DNA of 64,000 bases from Paenibacillus faecalis (GTDB lineage Bacteria > Bacillota > Bacilli > Paenibacillales > Paenibacillaceae). Made by a program: the position numbers and the translations under genes. Each line of letters starts with the position of its first letter. Position 1 is the stretch's first letter. Under the pieces are notes generated by a model, which was not told where the DNA came from, ran no database searches, and saw only the letters and a program-made list of their open reading frames with translations. Of this stretch, positions 1 to 9,589 are shown in pieces. The stretch spans positions 3,967,920-4,031,919 of the forward strand of contig NZ_LT985747.1 in assembly GCF_900289175.1 (NCBI RefSeq), written 5' to 3'.

Positions 1-217
1 TCCACTCGTCCAGCCATGGAGCTGGACGGCCCTTAAGCAGGCCATACAGCGCCTGTGGATCGCCGTTTAAACGGCGGAGCAAGCCGTCTTTAGCGGCAGG
101 TTCAAGCACGTGAACCGTAACATCGACCGTTACCGACGGCTCGCCAGCGACCGTTCCGCGCAGCTGTCCCGGCGCGAACTCCAGCATGATTTTGTTCTGC
201 TTTTCCGGTGTTGACAT
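1..217 (-). CDS. 5' end of a gene downstream of the SNF2 helicase (partial)
   Basis: Only the first 72 codons are inside the window; the gene runs off the left edge. The start is the ATG at 217, about 11 bases after a GGAAGG-type ribosome site. The frame is also open upstream, almost to the helicase stop, so a GTG start near 277 is possible. The visible peptide is acidic and soluble, with no signal peptide, and I recognise no domain in it. It follows the helicase gene by about 60 bases on the same strand and is probably co-transcribed. In Bacillus the equivalent helicase (YwqA) is followed by a SWIM zinc-finger protein (YwqB), so that is the contextual guess, not a sequence-based call. Confidence 0.6.
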   Translation of the reverse strand, partial: MSTPEKQNKIMLEFAPGQLRGTVAGEPSVTVDVTVHVLEPAAKDGLLRRLNGDPQALYGLLKGRPAPWLDEW

Positions 218-278
218 CACACATCGTACCTTCCCTTCCGGCCAATGAATTTTACTTGTCTGCCTATAAAAATTCACG

Positions 279-3200
279 TTACATCCAATCCTGCCCCTGC
301 AGTTCGATCAATTGACGAAGTTCCCGATCCGACATTTCTGTCAGCCAAGTCTCCCCGGACCCAATCACCTGCTCGGACAGAGCCTTTTTCTGCTCAATCA
401 GTTCGTCGATTCGCTCTTCCAGCGTTCCCTGACTGATCAGCTTGTGAACCTGAACGTTCTTCGCCTGGCCGATCCGAAACACCCGGTCTGTCGCCTGATT
501 CTCAACAGCCGGATTCCACCAGCGATCATAATGGAGCACATGGTTCGCACGTGTCAGGTTTAGCCCGACTCCCCCTGCCTTCAAGGAAAGCACAAAAAAA
601 CCTGTACCTTTTCCCTCTTGAAAGACACGAACCATATCATCCCTCTCCTGCTTGGTCACGCCGCCATGCAGAAACGGAGGCTTTTTGCCATAGCGCTTGG
701 TCAACAACTTCACCAGCATTTCGCCCATGCTCACATATTGAGTAAAAATAAGCGCTGACTCCTCCATTTCGGCTATGCTGTCCAAAATTTCAAGCAGACG
801 CTGCATTTTACCCGATGCCTCTGCCTTCAATGTACGTCCATCGTCCCCCCGCAGCAGCTGCGGATGGTTGCAAATCTGCTTCAGCTTGGTTAGGGATGAG
901 AGCACCAGACCCTTTCGCTCCATGCCCTTACGATCTCCGATCTGTTCCAGCATTTCATCAACAACAGCCTGATACATCGCACCTTGAATTTCAGTCAACG
1001 TACAATATGATTTCATCTCCAGCTTCTCAGGCAGATCCTTGCGAATATCCGGGTCACTCTTAAGCCGGCGAAGCATAAACGGTGATACCAGCCGGTGCAG
1101 TTCCTGAAGCCTTTCCCTCTGGTCTTCCCCCAGGACATAACGCTGACGGAAAGCATGAAACGAACCCAAGTACCCCGGATTCAAAAAATGAAAGATCGAC
1201 CACAGCTCTCCCAGCCGATTCTCGACCGGGGTTCCTGTCATAGCAATCCGGTGCGGTGCAGACAGTTTCATGACGCTTTGGGCCGCCTTGGTTCTATAAT
1301 TTTTAATATATTGAGCTTCATCCAGCACAACACTGGACCAGCGAATAGACGATAAATCAGTGCCATCGCGTCCAGCCAAATGATATGTCGTTAGCACGAT
1401 ATCATGCTTGAGCGCTTCTTTTTGAAACGCCTCACCCCGCAAACGCTGAACGCCATGATGGATATAAAGCGTCAGCCCTGGCGCAAAACGCTGAAGCTCC
1501 CTCTGCCAGTTTCCTAGCAGAGAAGTTGGGCACACGATCAGAACAGGGCCATTTTGCTCTTCTTTTCTCCGATCGAGCAGACAGGTAATGACCTGAACCG
1601 TCTTGCCCAGCCCCATATCATCAGCAAGACAGACGCCAAACCCCAAATCGCGCATAACGCTCAGCCATTGGTAACCGCGAACCTGATAAGGTCTCAGCTG
1701 ACCGTGAAGCGAAGATGGAACCTGACGCTCTTGAATTCTGTACCGCTCTTCTTCATTTAGCAGCGTAGACAACATTCCTGCCGTCTCCACCTCTTCAATG
1801 AAGAACCCTTTCCACATCCGATCTTCATCCATCTCAGCCGTCAGATGAATCCATTCGGACAGCTTCATTTCACTCTGCTCGTGACGCATCATGAACCTGA
1901 GCACCTGATTGATTTCTTTCAGATTTATCTCAATCCACTCGCCTCGAAACTGTACATACGGCATATTGGTTTCCGCCAGTGCCTTCAGCTCTTCACGGGT
2001 CAGATGCTGCCCCCCAACGGCAGCCGAAACTTCAAATGATACAAGATGGTCCATGCCCAGGGAGGGCAGGCGATGTTCTGCCGTGCCGTTTGATGCTGCA
2101 TCCTGCTTCATTCTTAATGTCAGTCCAACTTTGCGGCGCCCTTCCCGGCTCCACCTGGACGGCATCTGGACGGTCACACCGATCTGTTTAAGCTGAGGAA
2201 CAGATTGCTTCATAAAGGACGAGAGCTTCTCCAACGGCAGAACAACCCCTTCCGGAGCCGGTCCATTCAAGCCATGCGTTAGTTCCTCGGACTGCTCAGC
2301 CGCTTCCCCGATCGCCAGAAGCAGCTGCTTCTGAATGGCTAAGTACATGCGTCCGCGAATCAAAAGATCCTTATCTTTGCTTCTCCAAATGCTGCTGGCG
2401 GGCAGCCATAGCCCCTCATCCTCCCGACCTTCCGCCCAAAAGGATACAAACCAATCCGTCTGCCCCTCTTCCAGAGGAGGTTCGAGTCTGAGAACAAGCC
2501 GGATATTTCCATTTTCCGGGGGCAACTCTTCCCCTTCTATATAAGGGAGTGCTGTATGACCAGCAAGCTCCACATCACGGGTTAGATCTTGAACTTCCTC
2601 GGCCGCTCCCTGAACTGGGATTTCACGACTTACAGTAAGCAGACTGTTCCACCATAGCTCGGTAAGCGGCGAGCGTCCACGCCGATAATTATGCAAATAA
2701 GAAGAAAGCTTCCCTTCCATCCCCCGCACAGCTTCCCTCATCTCAGTATCGATCATGGAGCAAAGAAATGAATAAAGTACAACAGCGCCCGCTTCTTCCC
2801 GGGTCGCCGGGTCCTTTCCTTCCAATACTTTAGGTACACCTATACATAACGGCGGTATATTAGCCGCCAGCTTCAAAAATCGTTCCGCATCTTCTCCTGT
2901 AAGCTGAGGCTTCCATACCGCTTTGACCATATGTGTGGTTATACTCCGCCGTCGCCCGGTCGAAGGAGCCTCCGCAGTTCCTGGCGCGACCCTGCCGCGA
3001 AGCAGCAATTCCAGCGCAAACCTGGCAGCAATGGACCAGTACTCCATTTCTTCTCCCAATACAAGCCCCTGTTTTTCATACAGCGTGGCATCCAGAGATA
3101 GGAGCATTGAGAACGTATCTCCAGGAGTGAGGGCAAGCCCCTCCATCGTTCTCCCTCCGAGTGTCTTTCGTTCTGTACGCCGTGTACCTGCCGATTGAAC

Positions 3201-3374
3201 CGGATATCTCAATTCTGCCAACCGGAGCGAAGCATTCGAAAATGGATGTGTCCCGTCCTCAAGCTTCAGCTTTCTGATGACCCTGCTCCATGCGTCCACT
3301 CTGGGCTCCGACATTTCACCGGAAAAACAAAAAAACGCATCTCCTAACCATACGCCATACAGCGGTTGATTCAT
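279..3374 (-). CDS. SNF2/RapA-family helicase-like ATPase
   Basis: A 1031-residue cytoplasmic, ATP-driven DNA translocase of the Swi2/Snf2 group. The C-terminal half carries the motor. Walker A is DDMGLGKT at about residue 585, the Walker B box is DEAQ at about 683, and motif III MTGTPVENR follows. Motifs V-VI include GGVGLNLTRANHVLHYDRWW and end in ATDRVFRIGQ at about 961. The N-terminal 500 residues match the layout of bacterial SNF2 proteins with a DUF3670-type region. The ATG at 3374 gives the full family length. It resembles B. subtilis YwqA. The precise role is not established; bacterial relatives remodel protein-DNA or RNA polymerase-DNA complexes. Its stop is followed closely by the partial gene at the window edge, suggesting an operon. 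Confidence 0.93.
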   Translation of the reverse strand: MNQPLYGVWLGDAFFCFSGEMSEPRVDAWSRVIRKLKLEDGTHPFSNASLRLAELRYPVQSAGTRRTERKTLGGRTMEGLALTPGDTFSMLLSLDATLYEKQGLVLGEEMEYWSIAARFALELLLRGRVAPGTAEAPSTGRRRSITTHMVKAVWKPQLTGEDAERFLKLAANIPPLCIGVPKVLEGKDPATREEAGAVVLYSFLCSMIDTEMREAVRGMEGKLSSYLHNYRRGRSPLTELWWNSLLTVSREIPVQGAAEEVQDLTRDVELAGHTALPYIEGEELPPENGNIRLVLRLEPPLEEGQTDWFVSFWAEGREDEGLWLPASSIWRSKDKDLLIRGRMYLAIQKQLLLAIGEAAEQSEELTHGLNGPAPEGVVLPLEKLSSFMKQSVPQLKQIGVTVQMPSRWSREGRRKVGLTLRMKQDAASNGTAEHRLPSLGMDHLVSFEVSAAVGGQHLTREELKALAETNMPYVQFRGEWIEINLKEINQVLRFMMRHEQSEMKLSEWIHLTAEMDEDRMWKGFFIEEVETAGMLSTLLNEEERYRIQERQVPSSLHGQLRPYQVRGYQWLSVMRDLGFGVCLADDMGLGKTVQVITCLLDRRKEEQNGPVLIVCPTSLLGNWQRELQRFAPGLTLYIHHGVQRLRGEAFQKEALKHDIVLTTYHLAGRDGTDLSSIRWSSVVLDEAQYIKNYRTKAAQSVMKLSAPHRIAMTGTPVENRLGELWSIFHFLNPGYLGSFHAFRQRYVLGEDQRERLQELHRLVSPFMLRRLKSDPDIRKDLPEKLEMKSYCTLTEIQGAMYQAVVDEMLEQIGDRKGMERKGLVLSSLTKLKQICNHPQLLRGDDGRTLKAEASGKMQRLLEILDSIAEMEESALIFTQYVSMGEMLVKLLTKRYGKKPPFLHGGVTKQERDDMVRVFQEGKGTGFFVLSLKAGGVGLNLTRANHVLHYDRWWNPAVENQATDRVFRIGQAKNVQVHKLISQGTLEERIDELIEQKKALSEQVIGSGETWLTEMSDRELRQLIELQGQDWM

Positions 3375-3561
3375 CGTTGTCTCCTGTCTTTTTACTGCTT
3401 TACAGATATTATTTCTATCTTATACGATCGAGAAGTAATTTCAAACGTTTATCCTGTACAAAAGCAGTATCGCAAATTCATGGATTTTCCATTTATGTGA
3501 CACCTTTTACTATGTATTACGTAATAATTTATTATAAACTATTTTAGAGAGGCTGATCTCC

Positions 3562-3762
3562 TTGGCTACTTTCGGTATGTTTGCGATGGCTGCACTCGTT
3601 CTCCCCCTCTTGTTCCTTATTCTCCATATAGGCATCTGCGTCTGGGGTTACCGTGATGCCAAACGAAGAGGAAAAAGCTCAGAATATGCTCTGATCGTTC
3701 TTGTATTACTCTTATTCTTCCCCATCGTTGGCATCATTGTATATTTCCTGATACGTGATTGA
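3562..3762 (+). CDS. Small two-helix membrane protein, PLDc_N-like
   Basis: A 66-residue protein with two hydrophobic helices (about residues 5-28 and 42-63) joined by a short basic loop (YRDAKRRGKSS). This layout is typical of the phospholipase-D-nuclease N-terminal (PLDc_N) family of small membrane proteins. The start is TTG at 3562, a few bases after GAGAGG; no ATG fits better. It stands alone, divergent from the helicase gene, with the bidirectional terminator at 3870 behind it. The family's function as a stand-alone protein is unknown. Confidence 0.7.
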   Translation: MATFGMFAMAALVLPLLFLILHIGICVWGYRDAKRRGKSSEYALIVLVLLLFFPIVGIIVYFLIRD

Positions 3763-3869
3763 TAACAAACGTGGACTCCTTAAAAAAGTACAATGCTTTA
3801 AAGAAATTCATGATCCTTTTGGTACTTCTACTTGGCGGATACAGTTCAAAAATTAAAAGCCTTTTCTCA

Positions 3870-3908
3870 AATCAAAAAGAACCGCACGAAGTTCGGTTCT
3901 TTTTGATT
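3870..3908. terminator. Bidirectional intrinsic terminator
   Basis: A 15-bp perfect stem around a short loop, with arms AATCAAAAAGAACCG and its complement. A-runs and T-runs on both sides let it work for the converging genes at 3562 and 4267. It abuts the stop codon of the minus-strand gene. Confidence 0.85.
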
Positions 3909-4267
3909 TATTGAAAATATACTTTCCAGAGAATAAAGTATAAGACTGTCACAACGAATGATATTGCCACCAACCAAAGTGAAACAACATGTCTGTTTGT
4001 ATCTCGAATGTATTTCCATTCAAATGCAGCTCGAATACCGAATAAGACCATAAGTAATATACCAATCAAAGGGTGGAATTGAGATAACGAGAAGAGACTA
4101 ATAATTAACACAGCTACAAACATACATAAAGTCAAAACATATGATCTAAATCCATTTGTCTCTGACATATATCCACCGTAACCATAATCTAATTTTTTGC
4201 GTATTTTCATATCCAAAATAATTTGAAACACACCTAATACAATAAAAGTAAAGAGATAATATTTCAT
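3908..4267 (-). CDS. DUF4181-like four-helix membrane protein
   Basis: A 119-residue protein with four predicted membrane helices: at the N-terminus, at about residues 45-63, around 68-82 and at the C-terminus. A short segment after the first helix (MKIRKKLDYGYGGYMSE) and the overall layout resemble the DUF4181 family found in Bacillus and Paenibacillus. The ATG at 4267 is preceded by a GGAAGG-like ribosome site. It is monocistronic and its function is unknown. The family call rests on pattern resemblance only. Confidence 0.65.
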   Translation of the reverse strand: MKYYLFTFIVLGVFQIILDMKIRKKLDYGYGGYMSETNGFRSYVLTLCMFVAVLIISLFSLSQFHPLIGILLMVLFGIRAAFEWKYIRDTNRHVVSLWLVAISFVVTVLYFILWKVYFQ

Positions 4268-4435
4268 TCCCCCACCTTCCTCTATTTAGAGTATGGTTCA
4301 ACTTTAATTGGATCTACAATCAATTCATTCTTCGATAGTAAAGTTAAATTAATGTTAACATATTTCGATTAATTGTATATTTCCTAAAACGCGAGCGATA
4401 ACAAGACCTTCCCGTAACGTGGACTTCTTAAATAT

Positions 4436-4483
4436 AAAAAAGAGGTGTCCGTTGCCCCCCAATAGGGAGTCCGACACCTCTTT
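4436..4483 (-). terminator. Terminator of the sugar ABC operon
   Basis: Arms AGAGGTGTC and GACACCTCT close a hairpin that, read on the minus strand, is followed by seven U residues. It lies 48 bases past the binding-protein stop codon. Confidence 0.85.
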
Positions 4484-4530
4484 CCATAGTTGACAGCTTA
4501 TAAACCGTCTTGTTATTTGATTTTCATGAT

Positions 4531-5814
4531 TTACTTCGCTTTCAGACTTGCCCAGGACTGCTCCAATGCCTCGAATAATTGAGTTTTATCTACATTACCC
4601 GCGACATAGCCCTGCATCTGGCTGCCGAATTCATTCATACCGCCGTCAGGGAATTTATTGAATTCCCAAGTGAGCGTTTTGCCTTCCTTGCTGTAGTTCA
4701 TCACATCTGTTCCCAGATCACCCACCAATTCGGGGCTTCCCTCCATCGATTTGAAAGCCGGAATAAATTTAAAATCTTCCGTCATATATTTTTTACCTGT
4801 CTCTGAAGTGGCAAGCCAGTTCAGGAATTGCTTGGCTTCCTCTTTCATCTTGGACTCTTTGTTAATGACCCAGTAGTTAGGTACACCAATAGGAAGCTTA
4901 TCATTCTGCTCCGGATCATCATTGATCGGCATCGGCAAGAAACCAATATTCAGTTCCGGATTAATTCCATCAATCTGAACTTGCGTCCAGTTCCCGTTCT
5001 GGGTCATAGCGGCTTCACCGCTGGCGAACATCGTAATTTCCGTATTGTAGTCGGTTGTCAGCGGATTCTTCTGACCATATTTCAATGTTAGATCAAACAG
5101 TTTAATCCACTCGTCAAATACAGGGTTGCCTGCTATTTTTTCTGTGCCCTCATTCATGCCTTTAACAAAGGCATCCGGATCTTCCTGATGGGCAAAACCG
5201 ATATTAAGCAGATGGTTGGCCAAAATCCATGTTTCCTGATATCCGTTAACAAACGGTGTAATTCCAGCAGCCTGCAATTTCTGAGCCGCAGCTTCCAGCT
5301 CGCTTAAAGTTTTAGGAAGCTCCGTTATTCCTGCTTGGGCAAACAGGTCTTTGTTATAAATAAATCCGTAGCCTTCAATTCCCATCGGCTGACCGTAAAG
5401 CTTGCCGTCCTTCGTCATAGGCTCCTTCGCAACATCCACAACATCACTTACCCATGGCTGATCTGACAAATCCTCCAACTTCTCAAACCAGGTGTCAAAA
5501 TCCCGGTAACCAGCAACATTAAAAATGTCCGGATGGTCATTCGATGCAAACCTTGCTTTTAATGCAGCGCCATAGTCTGAGCCACCGCCAACGGTTTGAA
5601 TATCCAGCTTGATCCCTGGATGCTCTTTCTCATACTCAGCCTTCAAGCGGTTCATGGCTTCAGCGATTTCCACTTTAAATTGAAATATTTTAAGCGTTTT
5701 CGTTTCACCCTGTTCTCCCTCTGCTCCCTGAGTATTATCCTTGGAGCCGCAACCAGCCAGAAGAACAGAAAATGCCAATACCATGACGAGTGCCAGTTTG
5801 CTATATTTCTTCAT
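4531..5814 (-). CDS. Sugar ABC transporter substrate-binding lipoprotein
   Basis: A 427-residue family 1 extracellular solute-binding protein, the receptor of a carbohydrate importer. A lipoprotein signal peptide ends in LLAGC with the acylated Cys22. The mature part has the family's features: an early TLKIFQFKVEIAEAMNRL strand-helix, the segment GGSDYGAALKARFASNDHPD, and FASGEAAMTQNG in the second lobe. It is the last gene of the operon, about 140 bases after the second permease; sequence does not show the sugar. No ATPase gene lies in the operon, as is usual when a shared MsmX-type ATPase serves several importers. Regulation is probably by the divergent YesM/AraC pair. Confidence 0.93.
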   Translation of the reverse strand: MKKYSKLALVMVLAFSVLLAGCGSKDNTQGAEGEQGETKTLKIFQFKVEIAEAMNRLKAEYEKEHPGIKLDIQTVGGGSDYGAALKARFASNDHPDIFNVAGYRDFDTWFEKLEDLSDQPWVSDVVDVAKEPMTKDGKLYGQPMGIEGYGFIYNKDLFAQAGITELPKTLSELEAAAQKLQAAGITPFVNGYQETWILANHLLNIGFAHQEDPDAFVKGMNEGTEKIAGNPVFDEWIKLFDLTLKYGQKNPLTTDYNTEITMFASGEAAMTQNGNWTQVQIDGINPELNIGFLPMPINDDPEQNDKLPIGVPNYWVINKESKMKEEAKQFLNWLATSETGKKYMTEDFKFIPAFKSMEGSPELVGDLGTDVMNYSKEGKTLTWEFNKFPDGGMNEFGSQMQGYVAGNVDKTQLFEALEQSWASLKAK

Positions 5815-5956
5815 CGCTTCGTCCTCCCTTTTATGATGGATACAATGGATAACCCACTATCTCTCTCTTCCTTCTTTTAGTATAATCAGCCTATTTCCCT
5901 AGACGTTAGGTACGATATTGATATTTCAGGGGGATGGAATTGACCAGTTCAAAAAG

Positions 5957-6793
5957 TTACCCCTTAACGGCGCCCGCAGTTATTCCTTCTATGATATATT
6001 TCTGCATAGCCAGGAAAAAGATGATGATCGGCGTAATTCCGAGCACGAGAGCTGGCAGAGCCAAATCCCATTGCTTCGTGTACTGCCCGAAGAAAGCATA
6101 GGTTGCAATCGGAATCGTCCTTAGTTCTGGAGAAGTCAGAATAAGAGACGGCAGTAAATAATCATTCCAGATCCAGAGCGTGTTTAGAATGATCACCGTC
6201 ACAAACATCGGTTTGATCAGCGGAAGCACGATCCGGAAGAACACACCATACGGACTTGAACCATCAACTCTCGCCGCTTCTTCAATCTCAAACGGTATTG
6301 ATTTTACAAAGCCATGGAACAAAAATACACTTAGGGGCACTCCGAATCCAAGGTAGCAAATGATAAGCCCGTACAAGCTGTTCCCCAGCCCAATCGTAGA
6401 TGTTACTTTTACAAGCGGAATCATAATCGATTGAAACGGAATGACCATCGCCGCCACAAACATTGCAAAAAGCGATCGATTAAACCGGGTATTTCGGCGT
6501 ACCATCTGATAAGCCGTCATCGCGCTGAGCAGAGCCAACAGTAAGTTGCTGACAACGGTAACGACGAGCGAGTTCCAGAATGCAGACGGAAAGTTAGTAA
6601 TAGACCACGCTCTGGAGTAGTTACTCCATTCAATCGTCGTCGGCAGCCCCGCAGAATCCGTCAGCAGTTCGCCGAACGTTTTAACCGAGTTTACGAAAAG
6701 GAAATAGAACGGAACCAGAAAGAGCAAGCCGATTAAAATCATGATGACTTCTATAACAAAGGTACCCGTGCGGTACTTATTAATATTTTCCAT
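5957..6793 (-). CDS. Sugar ABC transporter permease, MalG type
   Basis: A 278-residue inner-membrane permease of the MalG/LacG group with six helices. The conserved EAA loop, EEAARVDGSSPYGVFFRIVL, which contacts the ATPase, lies near residues 180-200. The C-terminal QKYIIEGITAGAVKG is typical of the family. The ATG overlaps the stop of the preceding permease by one base (TGATG), showing translational coupling. It pairs with the upstream MalF-type permease to form the translocation channel. Confidence 0.94.
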   Translation of the reverse strand: MENINKYRTGTFVIEVIMILIGLLFLVPFYFLFVNSVKTFGELLTDSAGLPTTIEWSNYSRAWSITNFPSAFWNSLVVTVVSNLLLALLSAMTAYQMVRRNTRFNRSLFAMFVAAMVIPFQSIMIPLVKVTSTIGLGNSLYGLIICYLGFGVPLSVFLFHGFVKSIPFEIEEAARVDGSSPYGVFFRIVLPLIKPMFVTVIILNTLWIWNDYLLPSLILTSPELRTIPIATYAFFGQYTKQWDLALPALVLGITPIIIFFLAMQKYIIEGITAGAVKG

Positions 6794-7674
6794 CAGGCTT
6801 CGACCTCCTTGCTTTTCGTAAATCGAACCTGCAGACTGGTTATAATGGCAACGGCCAGGAAGAAGATAACGGCTTTAGCCGTACCAAGTCCAAGACGATT
6901 GTTCGCAAAGGCTTCGTTGTAAATATTCAAAGCGACTGATTCTGTCGAACCGAATGGACCGCCCTTCGTCAAGGACAGGTTCAGGTCGAACATTTTAAAG
7001 GACCATGAAATGGCCAGAAACAAGCAGACTGTAACAGCTGGCATCACTAGCGGAAAAATGATCGTCCGCAGCATCTGTCCACGGCTCGCACCGTCGATTT
7101 CAGCAGCTTCCAAAACATCCTTCGGTACATTGTTGAGTGATGAAATATAAATCACCATCAGGTAGCCGGCTGTCTGCCATACGAACACGATGACAATCGC
7201 CCAGAAAGCCGTTCCTTTCGTTCCGAGCCACGGGAGTGTGAAAAAGGAAATGTCGGTTAAGTTGCCGATTGCTGCAAACCCTTTCACAAATATAAATTGC
7301 CAGATAAAACCGAGCAGCAAACCGCCGATAACGTTCGGCATAAAAAAGATCGTCCGCAGCACGTTACGCGTCTTTAAAGGCTTTGTAAGTAAGTAAGCTA
7401 GGAAGAACCCAAGCAGGTTCGTAAATATAACACCCAGCACAGTAAAACGGATGGTAAACCAGAAAGCGTCAAGAAATTTCGGATCATTCGTAAAAATGGT
7501 GATGAAATTATCGATTCCGACCCATTCAACCTGATCGGATGCCCCGTTCCAGTTCGTGAAAGAGTAGTATAAACCGAGCAGGAAAGGAATGATGATGATA
7601 AGGATGAAAAAAAATGTAGAAGGTCCCACGAAAATGAACTGTTGAATCCAGTCTGATGTTTTTTTCCGTTTCAT
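6793..7674 (-). CDS. Sugar ABC transporter permease, MalF/UgpA type
   Basis: A 293-residue permease, first gene of the importer operon. It has six membrane helices, with the EAA loop LEAAEIDGASRGQMLRTIIF at about residues 190-210. A strong ribosome site (AAGGAGG) precedes the ATG at 7674. The operon promoter must lie in the 136-bp gap shared with the divergent sensor kinase. The gene order (MalF-type, MalG-type, binding protein) is a common arrangement for Paenibacillus CUT1 importers paired with YesMN-type regulators. Confidence 0.94.
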   Translation of the reverse strand: MKRKKTSDWIQQFIFVGPSTFFFILIIIIPFLLGLYYSFTNWNGASDQVEWVGIDNFITIFTNDPKFLDAFWFTIRFTVLGVIFTNLLGFFLAYLLTKPLKTRNVLRTIFFMPNVIGGLLLGFIWQFIFVKGFAAIGNLTDISFFTLPWLGTKGTAFWAIVIVFVWQTAGYLMVIYISSLNNVPKDVLEAAEIDGASRGQMLRTIIFPLVMPAVTVCLFLAISWSFKMFDLNLSLTKGGPFGSTESVALNIYNEAFANNRLGLGTAKAVIFFLAVAIITSLQVRFTKSKEVEA

Positions 7675-7810
7675 CCTGATATCCTCCTTTTCTTTTTGTA
7701 TGTAGTGCCATTATGCGATAGCAAAGAAACAATGAAAACAGAGGATCATGAACCGATAGGAGTAATATATTGACCTGATTTGTCTCGCAGCAAAGTTTGA
7801 GGTGACAATT

Positions 7811-9583
7811 ATGAAAGTCCGGAGTATCCGTTCCCGACTTATTCAATTCATGCTCGTCGTAACTACCATTCCGCTGCTTCTGTCCTTAATAATTACATGG
7901 GCTCATACCCGGGAATCCGTAAAAGAACAGACCGTGAATGAAAACGTACGATTGATTTATCAGGGAACAACAAATCTGACCAACTATTTAAGCAATATTA
8001 ACCAGGATTCTCTATCCATCTACCACGATCCTAACTTTCTTCTTAATCTGGCTCTTGATCCAGACAACTATCGGGTAGTGGCAGACATTTATGCAACACT
8101 GCAATCCATCTTGAACACAAACCCGGATATTCATCAGATTTACCTGCATAACAATCTGAACGGCCAATCCACTCAAATTACAAGCGGCGTTCCCAGAAGA
8201 GAGTTTCGTTCAGAGCCTTTTCGAAGACTGGAGCAGTTCGGTGACGGTGATATTGCCATCGAGCCTGTTCACATGAGCCATAATTATGGTTTCTCATATC
8301 GACCGGCTGATCTTGCCAGCCGACCGGTCATTACGTTCTATCGTTCGATTACAGATATTCCATCTACAAAGCAGCTGGCATTGATGGCTATCGATGTGAA
8401 GCTCGACGGTATAACAACCATTTGCGAACAGCTCTATAATCCTGATGAAGAACACCTCTATTTGCTGGATGACAAAGGTGTTGTTTTGTACAGCCGAAAT
8501 TCGGATGAAGTGGGATCAACATTTAAAGATATGGCTCTGCTGAATGAAATTTCGGGCAAGGATCGAGGATATTTTGACGGCAGCAACGCAATGAGCATCT
8601 ATGAAAAACTGGATTTAACCTTTGCCCCATGGACGCTCGTGAAACAAATTCCGCACCAATCCTTGTACAAAAATTCGATAGAGCTGACAAGCATTAATCT
8701 GATCATTGCTGTACTGGCACTTCTGGTCGTTATTTTCGGGACACTGTGGATTTCCATTCGTATTACAAAACCAATTAAACAACTTGCCGCTTATATGAAT
8801 CAGGTACAGATCGGCAGATTGGACGTTGAAATCAATATAAACAGCCCCGACGAAATCGGTCTGCTAGCTCGTCAATTCCGTCAGATGATGGATACGATCA
8901 ACAACTTGATTCTTAGGGAATATAAGCTTGAGCTTGCCAATAAAACGAATCAGCTCAAGGTGCTTCAAGCTCAGATCGATCCTCATTTCCTGTACAATTC
9001 CTTGCAATCGATCGGTACACTGGCCCTGCAAAATAACGTTCCGCGAATCTACTCCCTGCTCTCTTCACTTGCTAATATTATGAGATATAACATGCGCAAC
9101 GGTGAGGCACTTGTTAAACTGAAAGATGAGCTGAACTACCTTGAGTTATACCTTGATCTTCAAAAACAAAGATTCGAAGACAAGCTGGAAGTGATATGGG
9201 ATATTGATCCGGACACACTCAGCGTGCCTGTTCCCAAGATGATCCTGCAACCAATCGTTGAAAACTATTTCAAGCATGGCATGGATAACCGGGCGAACAC
9301 CGGACGAATGTCCATATCCTCCAGATTGACAGAAGAGCATCGTATAAACATTCGAATCGAAAATACGGGAACTTCAATAGATAAGGGCGAACTATTAAAC
9401 CTTCAGAACATGCTCCAGCATGCCGCCGAAAATGAAGCGTTAAATAACGGCTATTCTATCGGACTCAGCAACGTACTGATGAGACTAAACCTGTATTCCG
9501 ACAATTCCGCACGTCTTCACATCGAGAATGTGGAGCCGCACGGCGTTGCAGTCACTTTGGAAATGAACGCATGGGGAGTGTAA
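7811..9583 (+). CDS. YesM-type sensor histidine kinase
   Basis: A 590-residue membrane sensor. A basic N-terminus and first helix (about residues 12-32) precede a large extracytoplasmic Cache-like domain, a second helix near 300, a HAMP linker, and a His_kinase domain of the LytS/YesM class. The phosphoacceptor box is QIDPHFLYNSLQS and the ATPase N-box is PIVENYFKHGMD. I chose the ATG at 7811, which lies six bases after GAGGTGA, over an in-frame GTG at 7802. Its stop is six bases from the response regulator start, and the pair is divergent from the sugar importer. It probably senses the sugar or its binding protein outside the cell and controls importer expression. Confidence 0.92.
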   Translation: MKVRSIRSRLIQFMLVVTTIPLLLSLIITWAHTRESVKEQTVNENVRLIYQGTTNLTNYLSNINQDSLSIYHDPNFLLNLALDPDNYRVVADIYATLQSILNTNPDIHQIYLHNNLNGQSTQITSGVPRREFRSEPFRRLEQFGDGDIAIEPVHMSHNYGFSYRPADLASRPVITFYRSITDIPSTKQLALMAIDVKLDGITTICEQLYNPDEEHLYLLDDKGVVLYSRNSDEVGSTFKDMALLNEISGKDRGYFDGSNAMSIYEKLDLTFAPWTLVKQIPHQSLYKNSIELTSINLIIAVLALLVVIFGTLWISIRITKPIKQLAAYMNQVQIGRLDVEININSPDEIGLLARQFRQMMDTINNLILREYKLELANKTNQLKVLQAQIDPHFLYNSLQSIGTLALQNNVPRIYSLLSSLANIMRYNMRNGEALVKLKDELNYLELYLDLQKQRFEDKLEVIWDIDPDTLSVPVPKMILQPIVENYFKHGMDNRANTGRMSISSRLTEEHRINIRIENTGTSIDKGELLNLQNMLQHAAENEALNNGYSIGLSNVLMRLNLYSDNSARLHIENVEPHGVAVTLEMNAWGV

Positions 9584-9589
9584 TGAGAA

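Noticed and set aside
3764..4440. Short direct repeat AACGTGGACTxCTTAAA at about 3768 and 4417
   Set aside because: Too short and isolated to call a mobile or regulatory repeat; may be chance or a small local duplication.
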